A DNA stretch of 64,000 nt from Mycolicibacterium novocastrense (GCF_001570485.1 NZ_BCTA01000002.1:1-64000); one strand, 5' to 3'; positions 40,841-49,763 are shown, counted from the first letter of the stretch. Notes: a model not told the origin generated them from the letters alone. Made by a program: numbers and translations.

Positions 40841-41620
40841 GTGAGCGTGCGAATCACCGTACTCGGTTGCTCCGGCAGTGTTGTCGGGCCTGATTCGCCG
40901 GCGTCCGGATATCTCGTCACCGCACCCGATACCCCGCCGTTGGTGCTCGACTTCGGCGGTGGCGTGCTCGGTGCGCTGCAACGCCACGCCGATCCCAACG
41001 ACGTGTACGTGTTGCTGTCGCATCTGCATGCCGACCACTGCCTGGACCTGCCGGGCCTGTTCGTGTGGCGGCGCTACCACCCGTCGCCGGCTCAGGAGCG
41101 CGGCATCATGTACGGCCCCGCCAACACCTGGGCCCGCCTTGGTGCGGCGTCATCGCCCGAGGGCGGCGAGATCGACGATTTCTCCGACGTGTTCGAGATC
41201 CGCCACTGGGTCGACAACGACACGGTCACCATCGGTTCGCTGAGCGTGACGCCGAAACTGGTTTGCCATCCGACCGAGTCCTACGGCATGCGCATCACCG
41301 GCCAGGACGGTGCGACGCTCGTCTACAGCGGCGACACCGGCTACTGCGATCAACTCATCGACCTCGCCCGCGACGCCGACGTCTTCTTGTGTGAGGCGTC
41401 ATGGACACACTCGCCGGATCGGCCGCCCAGGCTGCATCTGTCAGGTACCGAGGCGGGCCGGGCCGCCGCCGAGGCCGGAGTCGGCGAACTGTTGCTGACC
41501 CACATTCCGCCGTGGACATCGCGCGAGGACGTCATCAGCGAGGCCAAGGCCGAATTCGACGGCCCGGTGCACGCGGTGGTGTGCAACGAGACGTTCGACA
41601 TCGCGCGTGCGGCGGCCTGA
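40841..41620 (+). CDS. cAMP phosphodiesterase of the Rv1339 type (metallo-beta-lactamase fold)
   Basis: A 259-residue metallo-beta-lactamase-fold hydrolase with the metal motif SHLHADHCLD (H61, H63, D65, H66), a further CHPTESYGMRI segment, VYSGDTGYCD and a late THIPPW histidine. M. tuberculosis Rv1339 has been described as an atypical class II cyclic-nucleotide phosphodiesterase that lowers cAMP, so this window carries both a cAMP-making enzyme (16093) and a cAMP-degrading one. GTG at 40841 is chosen to match the beta strand start VRITVLGCSGS. Confidence 0.92.
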   Translation: MSVRITVLGCSGSVVGPDSPASGYLVTAPDTPPLVLDFGGGVLGALQRHADPNDVYVLLSHLHADHCLDLPGLFVWRRYHPSPAQERGIMYGPANTWARLGAASSPEGGEIDDFSDVFEIRHWVDNDTVTIGSLSVTPKLVCHPTESYGMRITGQDGATLVYSGDTGYCDQLIDLARDADVFLCEASWTHSPDRPPRLHLSGTEAGRAAAEAGVGELLLTHIPPWTSREDVISEAKAEFDGPVHAVVCNETFDIARAAA

Positions 41621-41664
41621 TGGTCTCGAGCGATGGGGTCGGAGCCAGCCGATAGGGTTGGCTG

Positions 41665-42447
41665 GTGTCCCGAAGAGAAGACGGCCGGCTTGACGACGAG
41701 CTGAGGCCGGTCCGCATCACCCGTGGTTTCACCACCCATCCCGCCGGTTCGGTGCTGGTGGAGTTCGGCGAAACGCGCGTCATGTGCACCGCAAGCGTCA
41801 CCGAGGGTGTGCCGCGCTGGCGCAAGGGCTCCGGAAAGGGCTGGCTGACAGCCGAATACGCGATGCTGCCCGCCGCCACGCACGATCGGTCCGATCGCGA
41901 GTCGGTCAAGGGGCGCGTCGGTGGCCGCACCCAGGAGATCAGCCGGCTCGTCGGCCGGTCGTTGCGGGCGTGCATCGACCTCGCGGCGCTGGGCGAGAAC
42001 ACGATTGCGATCGACTGTGACGTGCTGCAGGCCGACGGGGGTACGCGAACGGCCGCGATCACCGGGGCCTACGTCGCGCTGGCCGATGCGGTGACCTACC
42101 TGTCGGCCGCGGGCAAGCTGTCGGACCCGCGGCCGCTGTCGTGCGCGATCGCCGCGGTCAGCGTCGGCGTCGTCGACGGGCGCATTCGCACCGACCTGCC
42201 GTACACCGAGGACTCGCGCGCCGAGGTGGACATGAACGTCGTGGCCACCGACACCGGCACCCTCGTCGAGATCCAGGGCACCGGCGAGGGCGCGACGTTC
42301 CCACGCTCCACACTGGACAAGATGCTCGACGCGGCGATGGCGGCGTGTGAGCAGATCTTCGAGATTCAGCGCGAGGCATTGGCGCTGCCCTATCCCGGGG
42401 TGCTGCCCGAGCCGAAAGACCCGCCCAAGAAGGCGTTCGGAAGCTGA
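41665..42447 (+). CDS. rph: Ribonuclease PH
   Basis: A 260-residue phosphorolytic exoribonuclease that trims tRNA 3' ends. It has the [20 protein letters not shown] opening, [11 protein letters not shown], the [15 protein letters not shown] phosphate-binding region and the C-terminal [20 protein letters not shown] motif. GTG start. Its stop overlaps the next gene by 4 bp. Confidence 0.97.
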   Translation: MSRREDGRLDDELRPVRITRGFTTHPAGSVLVEFGETRVMCTASVTEGVPRWRKGSGKGWLTAEYAMLPAATHDRSDRESVKGRVGGRTQEISRLVGRSLRACIDLAALGENTIAIDCDVLQADGGTRTAAITGAYVALADAVTYLSAAGKLSDPRPLSCAIAAVSVGVVDGRIRTDLPYTEDSRAEVDMNVVATDTGTLVEIQGTGEGATFPRSTLDKMLDAAMAACEQIFEIQREALALPYPGVLPEPKDPPKKAFGS

Positions 42448-43052
42448 CCGAGCTGCTGGTTGCCAGCCGCAACTCGAAGAAGCTGGCCGAGTTGCACCGG
42501 GTGCTCGCCGCGGCGGGGGTGTCGGGGCTGAGGCTGCTCTCGCTCGACGACGTGCCCGCCTTCGACGAGGCCCCCGAAACCGGGGCGACGTTCGAAGAGA
42601 ACGCGTTGGCCAAGGCGCGCGATGCTCATCGCGCGACGGGCCTGGCGACGGTCGCCGACGACTCCGGTCTGGAAGTCGCGGCGTTGAACGGAATGCCCGG
42701 CGTGCTCTCGGCGCGGTGGGCCGGCCGGCACGGAGACGACGCCGCGAATACGGCGCTGCTGCTGGCACAACTGGCCGATGTACCCGACGAGCGGCGCAGC
42801 GCGGCGTTCGTGTCGGCCTGCGCGCTGGTGCACGAGGGGGGCGAAATCGTGGTGCGAGGGGAGTGGCCGGGCAGCATCACCCGCGCGCCACGTGGCGACG
42901 GCGGGTTCGGCTACGACCCGGTGTTCCTGCCCGCCGGATCGGAGCGGACCGCGGCCGAACTCGACGCGGCCGAGAAGGATGCGGCCTCGCACCGGGGGCG
43001 GGCGCTGACGGCGCTGCTTCCCGCGTTGCGTGAGTTGGCCGCGCGAACCTGA
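42444..43052 (+). CDS. rdgB: XTP/dITP diphosphatase RdgB, apparent CTG start
   Basis: A 202-residue Ham1/RdgB-type pyrophosphatase that removes deaminated purine nucleotides. The essential substrate-binding motif SRNSKK is at residues ~8-13, followed by [12 protein letters not shown] and [10 protein letters not shown]. To include SRNSKK the start must lie at or before 42444, where the codon is CTG, overlapping the rph TGA (CTGA). No ATG, GTG or TTG exists in this frame between the preceding rph sequence and the motif; a start at TTG 42492 would remove the motif. The gene otherwise looks intact, so CTG initiation is the best reading. Confidence 0.92.
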   Translation: MTELLVASRNSKKLAELHRVLAAAGVSGLRLLSLDDVPAFDEAPETGATFEENALAKARDAHRATGLATVADDSGLEVAALNGMPGVLSARWAGRHGDDAANTALLLAQLADVPDERRSAAFVSACALVHEGGEIVVRGEWPGSITRAPRGDGGFGYDPVFLPAGSERTAAELDAAEKDAASHRGRALTALLPALRELAART

Positions 43053-43095
43053 GCGCGAATTTTGTATAGATCAACTAAGCGGTAGCATCCCCGGG

Positions 43096-44556
43096 GTGCG
43101 CCGCGCCCCCGCCCAAGCCGATGTCGGCAGAACGCGGCACCCGGCGATCGTCGTGGCGGTGCTCGCGGCGGCGGGCATCAGCGTGTCCCTGATGCAGACG
43201 CTGGTCATCCCGCTCATTCCCGAACTGCCCACGCTGCTGGACACCAGCGCGTCCAACGCGTCGTGGGTGATCACCGCGACGTTGCTCACGGCGGCCGTCG
43301 CCACACCGATGTTCGGCAGGCTCGGCGACATGTACGGGCCCAAGCCCATTTTGATCATCTGCGCCGTACTGCTCACGGTCGGATCGTTGATCGCGGCGAC
43401 GACGACGGCGCTGGTCCCGGTGATCATCGGTCGCGGGCTGCAGGGCTTCGGGATGCCGATCATCCCGCTGGGCATCAGCGTGATGCGCGCATCGGTGCCG
43501 GCTCATCGGGTCGGCACCGCGATGGGACTGATGAGCGCATCGCTGGGTGTGGGTGGGGCGCTTGGCCTTCCGCTGTCGGCGATGATCGCCGATCGCTTCG
43601 ACTGGAGCGCGTTGTTCTGGTTCGGCGCCGCACTGGGGGTGATGTCGGCGGTGTCGTTCGCCGCGCTGGTACCGCGGCTGCCCTCGGTGTCGGCCGACCG
43701 CTTCGACGCGCTGGGCGCGATCGGTCTCGCCGGCGGGCTCGTCACGCTGCTGCTGGGCATCTCCAAGGGCGGAAGCTGGGGTTGGACCAGCGCGATCACC
43801 GTGACGATGTTCGGCTCGTCGGTGGTGATCTTCGGGTTGTTCGCGCTGTGGCAGTTCCGGACGGCTGCCCCGATCGTCGATCTTCGCACCACGCTGAAAC
43901 GGCCGGTGCTGACGACGAATCTGGCGTCGATCGCGGTGGGCTTCTCGCTGTTCGCGATGTCGTTGATCGCGCCGCAGATCCTCGAGCTACCCGCGGGCTC
44001 GGGCTACGGACTCGGCCAGTCGCTGCTGCAGACGGGTCTGTGGATGGCGCCCGGCGGGTTGGCGATGATGTTGACGTCGCCGGTGGCGGCTCGGATCGCC
44101 GATGTGCGCGGGCCTCGGTTCACCTTGTTCGTCGGGTCGACCGTGGTGGCCGCCGGGTACCTGTCGGGGCTGGTGCTGATGAACAGTGCGTGGCAGCTGT
44201 GCGTGTTCAACGTGATGGTCAGCATCGGCGTGGGTTTCGCGTTCTCGTCGTTACCCGCGTTGATCAATGCCGCCGTGCCGGTGTCGGAAACGGCCGCTGC
44301 CAACGGAATCAACGCGCTGGCGCGCTCGCTGGGCACATCGATCTCCAGCGCGGTGATCGGTGCGGTGCTGACGGTGATGACCACGACGGTGGCCGGGCAC
44401 GAGGTGCCGTCGTTGGCCGGTTTGCGGGTCGCGCTGCTGATCGCAGCGGGTGCGGCCGTCGTGGCCGCGCTCACTGCGCTCGCGATCCCGAAACTCGGTG
44501 AAATGAACGAATCAGAACCGGATCTGGCGCTGGCTACAGACCGTAGCGGTCTTTGA
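43096..44556 (+). CDS. MFS transporter, drug-efflux type (DHA2-like)
   Basis: A 486-residue polytopic membrane protein with about 13-14 helices. The loop 2-3 signature GRLGDMYGPKPILI and a later GRGLQGFGMPIIPL (motif C-like region) identify a major facilitator, close to the 14-helix DHA2 proton antiporters. GTG at 43096 places a ~20-residue hydrophilic leader before helix 1. The substrate is unknown. The 3' end overlaps the convergent DUF3817 gene by 23 bp. Confidence 0.87.
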   Translation: MRRAPAQADVGRTRHPAIVVAVLAAAGISVSLMQTLVIPLIPELPTLLDTSASNASWVITATLLTAAVATPMFGRLGDMYGPKPILIICAVLLTVGSLIAATTTALVPVIIGRGLQGFGMPIIPLGISVMRASVPAHRVGTAMGLMSASLGVGGALGLPLSAMIADRFDWSALFWFGAALGVMSAVSFAALVPRLPSVSADRFDALGAIGLAGGLVTLLLGISKGGSWGWTSAITVTMFGSSVVIFGLFALWQFRTAAPIVDLRTTLKRPVLTTNLASIAVGFSLFAMSLIAPQILELPAGSGYGLGQSLLQTGLWMAPGGLAMMLTSPVAARIADVRGPRFTLFVGSTVVAAGYLSGLVLMNSAWQLCVFNVMVSIGVGFAFSSLPALINAAVPVSETAAANGINALARSLGTSISSAVIGAVLTVMTTTVAGHEVPSLAGLRVALLIAAGAAVVAALTALAIPKLGEMNESEPDLALATDRSGL

Positions 44557-44866
44557 TCTCCCTGGTCTGGACCTGCTCGACGATGATGCCGACGAGCGGA
44601 ATGGTGCCCGCGAGCAGTACGCCGATGGTCTTTCCGATCGGCCAGCGCACCTTGACCGCGAGGTTGGCGGTGAAGAGCAGGTACACGAAGTAGACCCAGC
44701 CGTGGACCACCGCGATCCAGTTCAGGCCTTCGACGTGGTAGACGTACTTCATCACCATCTCGTAGCAGAGCGCGATGAGCCAGATGCCCGTCGTCCAGGC
44801 CAGCACCCGGTAGCCCAGGAGTGCCTTGCGGACGTTTTCGGCGGAGGTGATCGGCGGTTCGGTCAT
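44534..44866 (-). CDS. DUF3817 integral membrane protein (Rv1342c-like)
   Basis: A 110-residue protein with three membrane helices (YRVLAWTTGIWLIALCYEMV, the WIAVVHGWVYFVYLLF segment and TIGVLLAGTIPLVGIIVE), matching DUF3817. ATG at 44866 overlaps the end of the lprD-like gene by 4 bp (ATGA), so the two are coupled as in M. tuberculosis Rv1342c and Rv1343c. Confidence 0.88.
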   Translation of the reverse strand: MTEPPITSAENVRKALLGYRVLAWTTGIWLIALCYEMVMKYVYHVEGLNWIAVVHGWVYFVYLLFTANLAVKVRWPIGKTIGVLLAGTIPLVGIIVEQVQTREIKDRYGL

Positions 44867-45240
44867 GTGGCCGGGTGTTCCTTGTCCTTCTCGGCGAGCT
44901 CGGCCAGGTAGGCGTTGTACTCGCGCAGTGCAGGGTCGTCGACATCGTCGTCGAATCGGGTTGTCGCTGAGGGCTTTTGCGGGAGCAGATCCTCGGGGAT
45001 CTCCGTGACTTCGCGTTTCGCGGGCTCGGGGGGAGCTTCCTCGTAGCGCACGAATTTGTAGTAGGCGTACACGACGAAGCCGGCGAACAGCGGCCACTGC
45101 ATCGCGTAGCCGAGATTCTGGAAGCTGCCCGAGGCCGACTCGAAGCGGGTCCACTGCCACCACGCCAGCGCAAGGCAGCCGACGGCCCCGACGATCACCA
45201 AAGCGATGAGCGCCGGGCTCCTACGCCGTGTAGTGGACAC
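44863..45240 (-). CDS. lprD: LprD-like membrane protein or lipoprotein
   Basis: A 125-residue protein with an N-terminal hydrophobic segment ending at VGAVGC (a lipobox-like cysteine 22), a second hydrophobic stretch (WPLFAGFVVYAYYKF) and an acidic, proline-containing tail. M. tuberculosis Rv1343c is annotated as the lipoprotein LprD. Because there are two hydrophobic segments, it may instead be a two-helix membrane protein. Function unknown. Confidence 0.82.
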   Translation of the reverse strand: MSTTRRRSPALIALVIVGAVGCLALAWWQWTRFESASGSFQNLGYAMQWPLFAGFVVYAYYKFVRYEEAPPEPAKREVTEIPEDLLPQKPSATTRFDDDVDDPALREYNAYLAELAEKDKEHPAT

Positions 45241-45334
45241 CTTCCAACGGTACCGCGACGTGCTTGGGGCCGACGAACTCGTCGAGGCGGTCCGACAGGT
45301 GTGGGGGAGGCGCGGAGTAGCATCGACACTCGCT

Positions 45335-45418
45335 GCGGGCGTGGCGCAATTGGCTGACGCGCCGGCTTTAGGTGCCGGTGTTCGAAAGAACGTGTGGGTT
45401 CGAGTCCCACCGCCCGCA
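45335..45418 (+). tRNA. tRNA-Leu (anticodon UAG)
   Basis: An 84-nt class II tRNA. Acceptor GCGGGCG (45335-45341) pairs with CGCCCGC (45411-45417). The anticodon stem CCGGC/GCCGG encloses the loop TTTAGGT with anticodon TAG. A long variable arm (GTTCGAAAGAAC) and the T arm GTGGG-TTCGAGT-CCCAC follow. CCA is not encoded. Confidence 0.97.
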
Positions 45419-45423
45419 CGAAC

Positions 45424-45915
45424 TCACCTAGCGGCGAAGTACTTCTGCCCGTCGCCGGGAATGCGCCCGAAGCCTGCCTTGAGTAGCGGCGCCAATACTT
45501 TGACGGGCAGGGTCATCGCGTTCTTCGGTTCGATCGCGACGACCCAGGTGAACCGTGTCTGCTCGCCGTCGGCCTCGACGATGTAATCCTCGGCGAAGCG
45601 TTTGAACAGCGGCAACGTCGACTCGTAGACGTAGAAGGACTTCTGATGGCCCTCGTCCCATTCGAAGAAGCGTTCACGTAGGACGGCGCCGCCGAGGGCG
45701 GTCACGTCACGGGTCGTCCCGACTCCGAACGGACGCGGTGAGGTCCAGGTGACGTTCTTGACAGCGGGACCCCACGCCGCGAGCGACTCGTCCGAAGTCA
45801 GCGATTTCCACACCTGCTCCGGGGTCGCGGCGTAGCGCTTCTCGTAGCGGAAGACGTGGGGAGCCGATGCCAAGAAGTCAGCGTCAGCGGATACCAGGGG
45901 ATACCAGCGGGCCAT
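45424..45915 (-). CDS. SRPBCC-fold (START-like) protein
   Basis: A 163-residue protein of the SRPBCC/polyketide cyclase-like superfamily: an N-terminal strand with YEKRYAATPEQVWKSLTSDES, a WDEGHQKSFYVYEST middle and a C-terminal helix (LPVKVLAPLLKAGF). Such proteins bind hydrophobic ligands; the function here is unknown. It starts immediately after the tRNA on the opposite strand. Confidence 0.8.
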   Translation of the reverse strand: MARWYPLVSADADFLASAPHVFRYEKRYAATPEQVWKSLTSDESLAAWGPAVKNVTWTSPRPFGVGTTRDVTALGGAVLRERFFEWDEGHQKSFYVYESTLPLFKRFAEDYIVEADGEQTRFTWVVAIEPKNAMTLPVKVLAPLLKAGFGRIPGDGQKYFAAR

Positions 45916-45950
45916 AACCGGCCATCATCGCAGGCGTGTACCGGCGCGCG

Positions 45951-46169
45951 TCAGTCGTCTGCGCTCTGCTTGCCGAAGCACAGCAGGCTGGCAGTGAAGC
46001 TGACCACGGCGACGAGCCCCGCGGCGGCGGCCAACGGTGCGTCGGAGGCACCCCAACTCGACAGGCTCACGGCGAGCGCGATGATTGCGGTGAAGATCAA
46101 AAAGAGGCCGGTGGTGGCGATCGCCTCGGCGGTCGGGTTGTCGGCGGGGGCGAGAGCGCGCTCGCGCAT
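45951..46169 (-). CDS. Small two-helix membrane protein
   Basis: A 72-residue protein with two hydrophobic helices (TGLFLIFTAIIALAVSLSSW and PLAAAAGLVAVVSFTASLLC). ATG at 46169 has a good ribosome site (CAGGAGA). I do not recognise the family and nothing suggests a partner. Confidence 0.6.
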   Translation of the reverse strand: MRERALAPADNPTAEAIATTGLFLIFTAIIALAVSLSSWGASDAPLAAAAGLVAVVSFTASLLCFGKQSADD

Positions 46170-46256
46170 CGGGGTCTCCTGGTGGCTCGCGGAATCGGTT
46201 GCGCTGAGGTTGCCCGCTGGCAACGCCAGTGAAACCCGCGGCCTGAAAGATGCGGT

Positions 46257-46571
46257 TCAGCCCGCCTTTCGGACGGTGAATCCATTGCGTTCGGCCAGCG
46301 ACTGTAGTTGCCGCAACGCGAACTGGCGTGCCCGGCCGGTGTCCGGAATGTAGATGCCGGCCCACACCCCGACCGCTCCGGGTGTCCGACACGCCTCCTG
46401 GGCGCAGAGCCAACGGCGAGGACATGTCCGGCACAGCTCCTTGGCGCCCTCGTCGGCCCCGAGGGCCCACCGGTCGGGGTCCTGAATGCAGGCGCCGATC
46501 GCCGTGTCCTGGGGCGCGTTGACCGCAACGGGGCGCGTCGTCCGGCCATTCAGCCGCTCGTCGACGGGCAT
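46257..46571 (-). CDS. whiB6: WhiB-family iron-sulfur regulator, WhiB6-like
   Basis: A 104-residue Wbl protein with the four cluster-binding cysteines C28, C47, C50 and C56 (GACIQDPDRW, ELCRTCPRRWLC), the GVWAG turn at 68-72 and a basic C-terminal segment (GRARQFALRQLQSLAERNG). The PRRWLCAQEA and PDTGRARQFAL segments resemble M. tuberculosis WhiB6, which senses NO and redox state and controls ESX-1 genes. ATG at 46571 follows GAAAGGAA. It is divergent from a TetR gene, with a duplicated palindrome between them. The location differs from M. tuberculosis, where whiB6 is beside ESX-1. Confidence 0.85.
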   Translation of the reverse strand: MPVDERLNGRTTRPVAVNAPQDTAIGACIQDPDRWALGADEGAKELCRTCPRRWLCAQEACRTPGAVGVWAGIYIPDTGRARQFALRQLQSLAERNGFTVRKAG

Positions 46572-46614
46572 CTGCGTTTCCTTTCGGTCGGGACGGTCCT
46601 CCGCCACGAGGGTG

Positions 46615-46656
46615 ACAATACACGCGTATCGGTTTCCGACAATACACGCGTATTGG
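46615..46656. promoter_or_regulatory. Duplicated ACAATACACGCGTAT operator-like repeat
   Basis: ACAATACACGCGTAT occurs at 46615-46629 and again at 46639-46653, a 24-bp period. Each copy contains the short dyad ATAC-ACGC-GTAT; the second extends to AATAC-ACGC-GTATT. They lie in the 124-bp divergent spacer between the whiB6-like and TetR genes, as expected for a TetR operator. Confidence 0.65.
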
Positions 46657-46695
46657 CTACTGTGTGGGGGTGAGCACTCAGACCTGCGGGTATCG

Positions 46696-47325
46696 ATGAC
46701 GGCGGCGTCGACGGGGCAACACGCCTCCGAGAAGCATCAGCGTTCGAGCGTCGAACGGATTCGCGATGCGGCGCTTCAGTGCTTTGCGGCTCGCGGCACG
46801 TCGGCGACGTCGCTTCGCGCAGTCGCGGCGGAAGCCGGCGTCTCGCTGGGGTTGGTCCAGCACCACTTCGAAACGAAAGCCAACCTGATCAAGGCCGTCG
46901 ACGACCACGTGCTCGGGGTGATGAATACCGCACTCATGCAGCGCATGCCCGAATCAACGGTGGACTCCATCACCGACGTGGGGGACCGCGTGACGTCCCT
47001 GGTGGCCGACGAACCCGATGTGGTCGCATATGTCGTACGTGCGCTGACCGACGGGAGTTCGCTCGGCACGCAGGTGTTCGACTCGCTCGCCGCCGTCGGC
47101 GCTCAGCGCTGGCAGGCGCGCAGGGAAGCCGGGCTGACCCGCCCCGACCTCGACCCGACGTGGGGTGCACTCAACCCGCTGGTGTTGGCCCTGGGCGCCT
47201 GGATCCTGCGCGACCACATCGAGCGTCACCTCACCGAACCGTTCGACACCCCCGCCCAACTTCAGCGATGGGGGAGCGCGGTGAACGCGCTGCTTCGCGA
47301 TGGCCAGATGCGCGACGAGTCGTGA
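46696..47325 (+). CDS. TetR-family transcriptional regulator
   Basis: A 209-residue regulator with the helix-turn-helix at residues ~35-75 (SLRAVAAEAGVSLGLVQHHF) and a helical C-terminal effector domain. ATG at 46696. It is divergent from the whiB6-like gene and convergent with the AraC gene 9 bp downstream. The repeated motif at 46615-46653 is its likely binding site. Confidence 0.87.
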   Translation: MTAASTGQHASEKHQRSSVERIRDAALQCFAARGTSATSLRAVAAEAGVSLGLVQHHFETKANLIKAVDDHVLGVMNTALMQRMPESTVDSITDVGDRVTSLVADEPDVVAYVVRALTDGSSLGTQVFDSLAAVGAQRWQARREAGLTRPDLDPTWGALNPLVLALGAWILRDHIERHLTEPFDTPAQLQRWGSAVNALLRDGQMRDES

Positions 47326-47334
47326 CGCTGCCTT

Positions 47335-48186
47335 TTACAGCGATGTGCCGCCCACCCGCTTGCGGTAGCTCGTCGGCGTCTCCCCGCAGAACTGAGTGAA
47401 GGCCCGGGTGAAGGAACTGAGGCTGTCGAAGCCGACCGCCGACGACGTCTCCTGCACCGACTGACCCGGCGCGGCCAGCAATGCCATGGCCTTCAGCATG
47501 CGGGCGTGCAGAAGGTATGTGCGCCAGGACAACCCGACCGAATCCTGGAACAGCCGCCGGAGCGTGCGTTCGGACACCGAAACGGCCCGGCTCACCTCTT
47601 CGGCGGTGACACCGTCGAGATGCTCCTTGGTGTAGGCCATTGCGGCGGCGACGATCGGATGCTCGGACGTGGGCAGGCTCAACGGCGCCTCGTGGTCGAG
47701 TGCCTCGGTCACGAGATTGGCCAGCGTGCGGAAGAACGCGTCGGAGATCTCGTCGCCTTCGGCGCGGTCGATGGGCCAGCGCAGCGCGTAGATCATCATT
47801 TCGCGGATCAGTGGGGACACCGCCAGGATGCGCGCCCGGTCGCCGGCATGCGGGATCAACTGCGGGTCGAACATCACCGCGACGGTCCGGACGTCGGGGT
47901 TCATGGTCGCCTGATGGTCGAGACCCACGGGAATCCATGCGGCCTGCTGCGGCGGCAGAAGGTAGTGCGCCGAGTCGGTTTCCACCTCGACGACCCCGCC
48001 GAGCGCGTACTCGATCTGGTGCACGTCGTGCGAGTGCCAACCGGTGATCAGCGCATCGCCCTCATATAGATAGCTGCCGCCCAGCGCTCGACCGCCTCGC
48101 CGCAGGTCGATGACGCGTCGGTTCGCGGCGACTGCCATGTTGGCCGGTTGGGCAAAACCTCTGTCCGATAGCGCAGAGACGGTCAT
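47335..48186 (-). CDS. AraC-family transcriptional regulator
   Basis: A 283-residue regulator with an N-terminal cupin ligand domain (GWHSHDVHQIEYALGGVVEV) and a C-terminal pair of helix-turn-helix motifs (VTAEEVSRAVSVSERTLRRL and SSAVGFDSLSSFTRAFTQF). ATG at 48186 matches the domain; the open frame continues far upstream over the divergent amidohydrolase gene, but that is an antisense artefact. The start is 24 bp from the amidohydrolase start, so it probably controls that gene. Confidence 0.87.
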   Translation of the reverse strand: MTVSALSDRGFAQPANMAVAANRRVIDLRRGGRALGGSYLYEGDALITGWHSHDVHQIEYALGGVVEVETDSAHYLLPPQQAAWIPVGLDHQATMNPDVRTVAVMFDPQLIPHAGDRARILAVSPLIREMMIYALRWPIDRAEGDEISDAFFRTLANLVTEALDHEAPLSLPTSEHPIVAAAMAYTKEHLDGVTAEEVSRAVSVSERTLRRLFQDSVGLSWRTYLLHARMLKAMALLAAPGQSVQETSSAVGFDSLSSFTRAFTQFCGETPTSYRKRVGGTSL

Positions 48187-48210
48187 GGGGCTAGACGGTA
48201 CTACTGGGGT

Positions 48211-49473
48211 ATGAACGTTGACGACCTGATCCTGGTGAGCATCGATGACCACGTCGTGGAACCGCCCGACATGTTCCTGCGACATGTGCCGGCGAAGTAC
48301 AAGGACGAGGCGCCGATTGTGGTGACCGACGACAAGGGCGTCGATCAGTGGATGTATCAGGGCCGCCCGCAGGGTGTCAGCGGGCTGAACGCGGTGGTGT
48401 CGTGGCCGGCCGAGGAGTGGGGCCGGGATCCGGCCGGGTTCGCCGAGATGCGGCCGGGTGTGTACGACGTGCACGAGCGGGTGCGCGACATGAACCGCAA
48501 CGGCATCCTGGCCTCGATGTGCTTCCCGACGTTCACCGGGTTTTCCGCACGCCATCTCAACATGACCCGCGAAGACGTCACCCTGGTGATGGTGTCGGCC
48601 TACAACGACTGGCACATCGACGAGTGGGCCGGGTCCTATCCGGACCGCTTCATCCCGATCGCGATCCTGCCGACGTGGACGCCGGAGGGGATGTGCAACG
48701 AGATCCGCAGGGTCGCGGCCAAGGGGTGTCGAGCGGTGACCATGCCGGAACTGCCCCACCTCGAAGGCCTTCCGAGCTATCACGACGAAGAGTACTGGGG
48801 CCCGGTGTTCCGTACGCTCTCCGAGGAGAACGTGGTGATGTGCCTGCACATCGGGACCGGCTTCGGCGCGATCAGCATGGCGCCCAACGCCCCGATCGAC
48901 AACCTGATCATCCTGGCCACCCAGGTCTCGGCGATGTGCGCACAGGACCTGTTGTGGGGTCCGGCGATGCGCAACTACCCGGACCTCAAATTCGCCTTCT
49001 CCGAAGGCGGTATCGGCTGGATCCCGTTCTACCTGGACCGCAGCGACCGCCACTACACCAACCAGAAGTGGCTGCGACGCGACTTCGGGGACAAGCTGCC
49101 GTCCGACGTGTTCCGCGAGCACTCGCTGGCCTGCTACGTCACCGACAAGACCTCGCTGAAGCTGCGTCACGAGATCGGTATCGACATCATCGCGTGGGAG
49201 TGCGATTACCCGCACTCAGACTGCTTCTGGCCCGACGCGCCCGAGCAGGTGCTGGCCGAGCTCAACGCCGTGGGGGCATCGGATTCCGACATCAACAAGA
49301 TCACGTGGGAGAACTCCTGCCGGTTCTTCAGTTGGGACCCGTTCAAACTCACCCCCAAGGAGCAGGCGACCGCGGGTGCGTTGCGCGCCAAGGCAACCGA
49401 CGTCGACGTCTCGATCCGGCCGCGCAAGGAGTGGGCGCGGCTCTACGAGCAGAAGCAGCTCGCCAGGGCGTGA
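48211..49473 (+). CDS. Amidohydrolase-family metal-dependent hydrolase (PF04909 type), second copy
   Basis: A 420-residue paralogue of the protein at 5159, with the same architecture: VSIDDHVVEPPDMFLRHVP at the N terminus, LHIGTGFGA, FSEGGIGWIPFYLDRSDRHY and the C-terminal ECDYPHSDCFWP. The cysteine in ECDYPHSD replaces the serine of the first copy (ESDFPHSD). The substrate is unknown. Divergent AraC regulator; a hairpin follows the stop. Confidence 0.86.
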   Translation: MNVDDLILVSIDDHVVEPPDMFLRHVPAKYKDEAPIVVTDDKGVDQWMYQGRPQGVSGLNAVVSWPAEEWGRDPAGFAEMRPGVYDVHERVRDMNRNGILASMCFPTFTGFSARHLNMTREDVTLVMVSAYNDWHIDEWAGSYPDRFIPIAILPTWTPEGMCNEIRRVAAKGCRAVTMPELPHLEGLPSYHDEEYWGPVFRTLSEENVVMCLHIGTGFGAISMAPNAPIDNLIILATQVSAMCAQDLLWGPAMRNYPDLKFAFSEGGIGWIPFYLDRSDRHYTNQKWLRRDFGDKLPSDVFREHSLACYVTDKTSLKLRHEIGIDIIAWECDYPHSDCFWPDAPEQVLAELNAVGASDSDINKITWENSCRFFSWDPFKLTPKEQATAGALRAKATDVDVSIRPRKEWARLYEQKQLARA

Positions 49474-49475
49474 GA

Positions 49476-49511
49476 CCTGACGTGCGCGTCGTTGGCTGAC
49501 GCGCACTCAGG
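49476..49511. terminator. Hairpin after the amidohydrolase gene
   Basis: CCTGACGTGCGCGTC (49476-49490) pairs with GACGCGCACTCAGG (49498-49511), fourteen pairs with one bulged C and a 7-nt loop. It sits between convergent genes (stops at 49473 and 49507) and probably ends transcription from both sides; it reaches into the last codons of the small membrane protein gene. Confidence 0.65.
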
Positions 49512-49740
49512 GGCGGCCGGCCGCGTCGCCACGCGGTGGGTCTCCGAGCCGGAGTCGTTGCACCGAGGCAAGAATCGATGCCACGCCGATGCTCAGGAAA
49601 AGCACACCCAGCACGAGGAAAATCAGGCCGCCGTGCGCGAAGAAGGTGTAGCCGCGCACGATGCCGAGCGCGATGGCGACGACTCCGCCGAGGATCAGCC
49701 AGCGGGCCTGGCGGACGGTGGTCGGAACGAGACTGTTCAT
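49507..49740 (-). CDS. Small two-helix membrane protein
   Basis: A 77-residue protein with two hydrophobic helices (ARWLILGGVVAIALGIVRGY and HGGLIFLVLGVLFLSIGVAS) and a polar tail. ATG at 49740. It lies downstream of the DapB-like gene on the same strand with a 23-bp gap, so it is probably in that operon. Family not recognised. Confidence 0.65.
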   Translation of the reverse strand: MNSLVPTTVRQARWLILGGVVAIALGIVRGYTFFAHGGLIFLVLGVLFLSIGVASILASVQRLRLGDPPRGDAAGRP

Positions 49741-49763
49741 CACTGGTGGCTGCGACCCTGCGC

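Noticed and set aside
45335..45418. Integration site of a genomic island at the tRNA-Leu 3' end
   Set aside because: No integrase gene and no repeat of the tRNA 3' end was seen nearby.
48187..49215. Long N-terminal extension of the AraC regulator
   Set aside because: Antisense to the amidohydrolase gene; the cupin and HTH domains are complete from ATG 48186.
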